A stretch of 35,416 nucleotides of DNA, taken from contig CAZEER010000019.1 of NCBI GenBank assembly GCA_964511215.1, positions 1 to 35,416 of the forward strand, written 5' to 3'. Source of the stretch: CAZEER01 sp964511215. GTDB lineage: Bacteria; Fidelibacterota; Marinisomatia; Marinisomatales; UBA1611. The first letter of the stretch is position 1. The number at the start of each line of letters is the position of its first letter. Shown here piece by piece: positions 32,961-35,416 of the stretch. Made by a program: the position numbers and the translations under genes. The notes under the pieces were generated by a model. It was not told the DNA's origin and searched no databases. It saw nothing but the letters and a program-made list of their open reading frames with translations.

Positions 32961-32983
32961 GTTTAAGTAATCGTCATTATATT
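32955..32983 (+). promoter_or_regulatory. Composite promoter TTTTTTG-N16-TATATT overlapping a terminator
   Basis: TTTTTTG 32955-32961, N16, TATATT 32978-32983. It would start a transcript near 32990, just before the small ORF at 33007. Confidence 0.55.
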
Positions 32984-33006
32984 TACTTATATAAACCGAG
33001 TTAATT

Positions 33007-33111
33007 ATGTCAATATTAGAAGTAATGAAAAACCTAGAAGAATTTCTTGTGGGTCAGAAAAAACCGAAAGACCACTGGAAAAAATATAGAAAGCCAAAAA
33101 GTAATAAATAA
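33007..33111 (+). CDS. Small basic protein (34 aa)
   Basis: MSILEVMKNLEEFLVG followed by the very basic tail QKKPKDHWKKYRKPKSNK. No family is recognised. Support comes from the promoter-like element at 32955-32983 and the biased composition (helix plus Lys-rich tail, as in small RNA- or membrane-binding proteins). A chance ORF cannot be excluded. A second small ORF follows after 12 nt. Confidence 0.4.
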   Translation: MSILEVMKNLEEFLVGQKKPKDHWKKYRKPKSNK

Positions 33112-33123
33112 ATATTTCATTTA

Positions 33124-33333
33124 ATGATCTACGTGTATCTTGTATTTTCGTTTTTTCTTATAAACGTAATATTATACACCTACCGATTTTACAGTATCAA
33201 TAAAACTGAGCTCTCTATAATCTTTAAACGCGCATTGCATTTCAAAACTAATCCGATTATTAGACAAACCATCATCATGTCAACCTTGAAGTTTATTTTT
33301 AGGTTAATTAAAAAATCTATATTCAAGATTTAG
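33124..33333 (+). CDS. Small membrane protein (hypothetical)
   Basis: 69 aa, with one hydrophobic N-terminal segment (IYVYLVFSFFLINVILYTY) followed by a basic tail (KRALHFKTN ... FIFRLIKKSIFKI). No Shine-Dalgarno or family is visible. Its position 12 nt after the preceding small ORF suggests a two-gene unit. Confidence 0.35.
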   Translation: MIYVYLVFSFFLINVILYTYRFYSINKTELSIIFKRALHFKTNPIIRQTIIMSTLKFIFRLIKKSIFKI

Positions 33334-33409
33334 ATATATAGTATCTTATTAAATAAATACTCGAATATCATGACAATTGTAATTGAGATGAAATCTAATA
33401 ATTGTAGGG

Positions 33410-33438
33410 TTTTTTGTTTATAAGATGATTGTTAGATT
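33410..33438 (+). promoter_or_regulatory. Composite promoter TTTTTTG-N16-TAGATT
   Basis: TTTTTTG 33410-33416, N16, TAGATT 33433-33438, then 5 nt to ATG 33444. It is nearly identical to the copy at 1270-1298 (GTTAGATTT, AGATGAT in the spacer), which fixes the start of the next gene. Confidence 0.72.
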
Positions 33439-33443
33439 TTAAT

Positions 33444-34598
33444 ATGCATAAAATATTTACGATAATACTATGTATTTGCTTTCTATCAGGCCAGGATGAA
33501 AAAGAGCCAGATATGCTTACAAAAGAAATCCATTCCTATGCAGATTCCTTAGCTCAATTAATTCCAATTGGATCTGCAGTATTTATTGCAGATCATGCTG
33601 ACTTTGATGGTATGACAAGTTATCTAGGTAAATATGTTGGCGAGCAATTAACTAATTATCTATCTAGGAATGAAAACTTCACTCTCGTTGATAGAAATTC
33701 AATTCAAATAATCTTGGATCAGAAGAAGCTAGAATATATTGGTGTCATAGATGAGAGAATGGCCAAACAATTTGAAAATATTCTCGGTGCAGATATTATC
33801 ATTTCCGGTACAATAACAGAATTTGAGAAACATCTTAATATTGATAGTCGGATTATGACTGTGAAAAATTCTTATATTATAGCAAATATTGGTCACTCAA
33901 TCAAAAAAACAAATGACATAGCAAATCTGATCACTGCTATTATGCTTAATAATGAAAAAGGGAAAAAGGTATTAGTAGAAGCTCAACAAAGAATTTTTGA
34001 AGAGATTGATCTTCAAAGAGAGTTATTTGACAATGCTTTGGAAAATTTCAGAAAAGAAAAATTAACCGAAATTGAAAATGAATATGAAAGAAGGGTTAAG
34101 AGACTCACCTTAGAACAGGAAAAAATTATAGAAGGTTTTCAATTAGAGGAGCAAGAGCTAGTAAAAAGGATTATTAATCTGAAGAATGAGAGCAATACCC
34201 TATTTTCATTAGAATTAAGTAATAAAATAACCGAATTAGAAGAAAAATATAGTGACAATATAGATGTTCTTAATGAACTGAAAATAAAATATGATCAGAT
34301 CGCAACCATAGATTCTGAAATTGAGAAACTTCACCAGAAAATTGATAAAGTAAGTGGAAAACTTTCTCTTCTAAAAATGGGGATGACTGTTGATGATGTT
34401 CGACTAATTATGGGAGACCGATTTATTTATAATGGTATGTGTGGAAATTTTGGCAAATATATTTTAGTATTTTCAAATAGTACCCTGATTAAAGCATGTA
34501 AGATTGGTGATATTTATACACAGTTTGGCGATGTGGCTATTGTGAATGATTGTCATGACTGTGATGATATGGAAGTGCAAAACTTAATAAAATATTAA
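33444..34598 (+). CDS. Exported FlgO/CsgG-like protein with coiled coil and BamE-like end
   Basis: 384 aa from ATG 33444; a TTG 15 nt upstream is inside the promoter. The signal peptide is HKIFTIILCICFLSGQ. Residues ~25-125 resemble FlgO/CsgG-type domains: GSAVFIADHADFDG, YLGKYVGEQLTNYLSRNENF, LVDRNSIQIIL and LGADIIISGTITEF. Residues ~175-310 form a long charged coiled coil. Near residue 315, LLKMGMTVDDVRLIMGD is a BamE/SmpA-like motif. A Cys-rich end follows (NDCHDCDD). Envelope assembly or secretion-related function is inferred from the domains. The signal and lack of lipobox suggest a periplasmic location. Confidence 0.82.
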   Translation: MHKIFTIILCICFLSGQDEKEPDMLTKEIHSYADSLAQLIPIGSAVFIADHADFDGMTSYLGKYVGEQLTNYLSRNENFTLVDRNSIQIILDQKKLEYIGVIDERMAKQFENILGADIIISGTITEFEKHLNIDSRIMTVKNSYIIANIGHSIKKTNDIANLITAIMLNNEKGKKVLVEAQQRIFEEIDLQRELFDNALENFRKEKLTEIENEYERRVKRLTLEQEKIIEGFQLEEQELVKRIINLKNESNTLFSLELSNKITELEEKYSDNIDVLNELKIKYDQIATIDSEIEKLHQKIDKVSGKLSLLKMGMTVDDVRLIMGDRFIYNGMCGNFGKYILVFSNSTLIKACKIGDIYTQFGDVAIVNDCHDCDDMEVQNLIKY

Positions 34599-34642
34599 CA
34601 AAAACTTAGGCTGTTTATTCTCCTTAATTATATACCAACATA

Positions 34643-35371
34643 ATGCTAGGCTTTCAACCAGAGATTTATCATTATTTTGAATCTATTTCACCGGCACTTA
34701 ATTATTGGCTATCTTTATTTTTTGCTTTTACGATTTTTAGACTTGCAATTTTTATCATAACAAAAGAAAAAGTAAGTATCTATAACAGTATTATCGGGGA
34801 AGCCGCAGGGATTTTATTAATTCTCAATCATACCGTATGCTTTTTTATGGCATTGTATGCCAGAGATATTTTGTCAGCATTCCTTTTTCTATGGTGGGGC
34901 CCAGGCTTTTTATTAACTGGAGTCATTTTGTTTTTATCAAAAAAAGAAATGATAAAATTTGATTGGGCTATATATGGTCGCGTAACATCTATTGCATGTA
35001 AAGTGAGCTATGTTATTTTCATGTTAATCTATGGGTGGCTTGGAGATTGGAGCATAATTTTTACTTTTAGCCTCTGGATAATCCATGATCAGATTAATCT
35101 GGCCTGGTTTTGCACTAATGGAGACAGAACAAGGCGGACATTTGAAGATTATTTTTTGATAAGATTGATGTACGTTGGTGGACTCTTCATTCCTTTATTC
35201 GTTGATATACCGAACAACCTATTTCTGCAACCAATAGCTATTTCTATTTTTTTGTTGTGGGTTATTTCTATCTATAGATTGCATAAGAAGGGAGTGCTTT
35301 TTATTCGACCCTCTGGCGATGGTAACTATCTCAGAGATATAATTTATTTACCCCTTCAAAAGCAAAAGTAA
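34643..35371 (+). CDS. Polytopic membrane protein, function unknown
   Basis: 242 aa with about seven transmembrane segments (including NYWLSLFFAFTIFRLAIFII, GILLILNHTVCFFMALYARD, FLFLWWGPGFLLTGVILFLS and YVIFMLIYGWLGDWSIIFTF). Charged loops such as TNGDRTRRTFEDY lie between them. No family is recognised and no transporter motif is seen. TATACC lies 6 nt before ATG. The gene is complete, ending at TAA 35371. Confidence 0.72.
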   Translation: MLGFQPEIYHYFESISPALNYWLSLFFAFTIFRLAIFIITKEKVSIYNSIIGEAAGILLILNHTVCFFMALYARDILSAFLFLWWGPGFLLTGVILFLSKKEMIKFDWAIYGRVTSIACKVSYVIFMLIYGWLGDWSIIFTFSLWIIHDQINLAWFCTNGDRTRRTFEDYFLIRLMYVGGLFIPLFVDIPNNLFLQPIAISIFLLWVISIYRLHKKGVLFIRPSGDGNYLRDIIYLPLQKQK

Positions 35372-35416
35372 AAATTTGAATTTAGTTATTCAAATTTTCA
35401 TATTTATTTCCTTTGG

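Noticed and set aside
1..35416. CRISPR arrays, insertion sequences, phage or toxin-antitoxin modules
   Set aside because: No regularly spaced repeats, transposase, integrase or paired toxin genes were found. The YwqK-like repeats at 29041 alone do not make a toxin-antitoxin system.

Overview
The window is AT-rich chromosomal DNA (roughly one third G+C by eye) from a bacterium of the FCB group. The best guess is a marine Candidatus Marinimicrobia (SAR406 / Neomarinimicrobiota) or a close relative. The evidence is the density of secreted proteins ending in the 'YPNPFN ... KMILLK' type-A sorting domain (five intact copies), or alternatively in short dockerin-like Ca-binding repeats (four intact copies and one remnant), together with many signal peptides and mostly single-gene transcription units. 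A run of 100 N at 27452-27551 marks an assembly gap. No rRNA, tRNA, CRISPR, phage or IS element is visible.

Layout. 1-5.1 kb: a 5'-truncated dockerin/SUMF1-like protein, a secreted purple-acid-phosphatase-like metallophosphatase, and a secreted thioredoxin-fold protein whose redox motif appears to contain selenocysteine (in-frame UGA at 4027-4029 followed by a bacterial SECIS-like hairpin). 5.2-10.2 kb: NYN-domain nuclease, 2OG-Fe(II) oxygenase, small membrane protein, a large acidic secreted protein, a dockerin remnant, a DUF2087 protein and RNase HI. 10.2-12 kb is a decayed zone with a cold-shock gene relic and a DoxX-like relic around two hypothetical genes. 12-18.3 kb: secreted proteins, a NAPE-PLD-like metallo-beta-lactamase-fold hydrolase, a SdiA-regulated-like/dockerin protein, AMP nucleosidase, and a zinc-ribbon gene with a stop at codon 2. 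18.4-24.9 kb: amidohydrolase lipoprotein, c-type-cytochrome-like secreted protein, TPR protein, EamA transporter, cold-shock protein, soluble PQQ-type sugar dehydrogenase and ureohydrolase. 25-35.4 kb: lipoproteins, DUF983, GNAT, a gap-split outer-membrane protein, DUF1028/dockerin, an alpha/beta hydrolase/dockerin, VC0807-family and other membrane proteins, and a FlgO-like/coiled-coil/BamE-like protein.

The genes do not form one pathway. What joins them is a common export theme: catalytic or binding domains carrying one of two alternative C-terminal tags. They also share a promoter architecture. A composite element TTTTTTG-N16-TAGATT (with variants) recurs about ten times, and in many genes a -10-like hexamer sits only 5-7 nt before the start codon, which predicts leaderless mRNAs. 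In several places the T-run of a Rho-independent terminator is also the upstream box of the next promoter.

The two observations most worth follow-up are the selenocysteine-containing, selenoprotein-P-like exported thioredoxin and the leaderless composite promoter.
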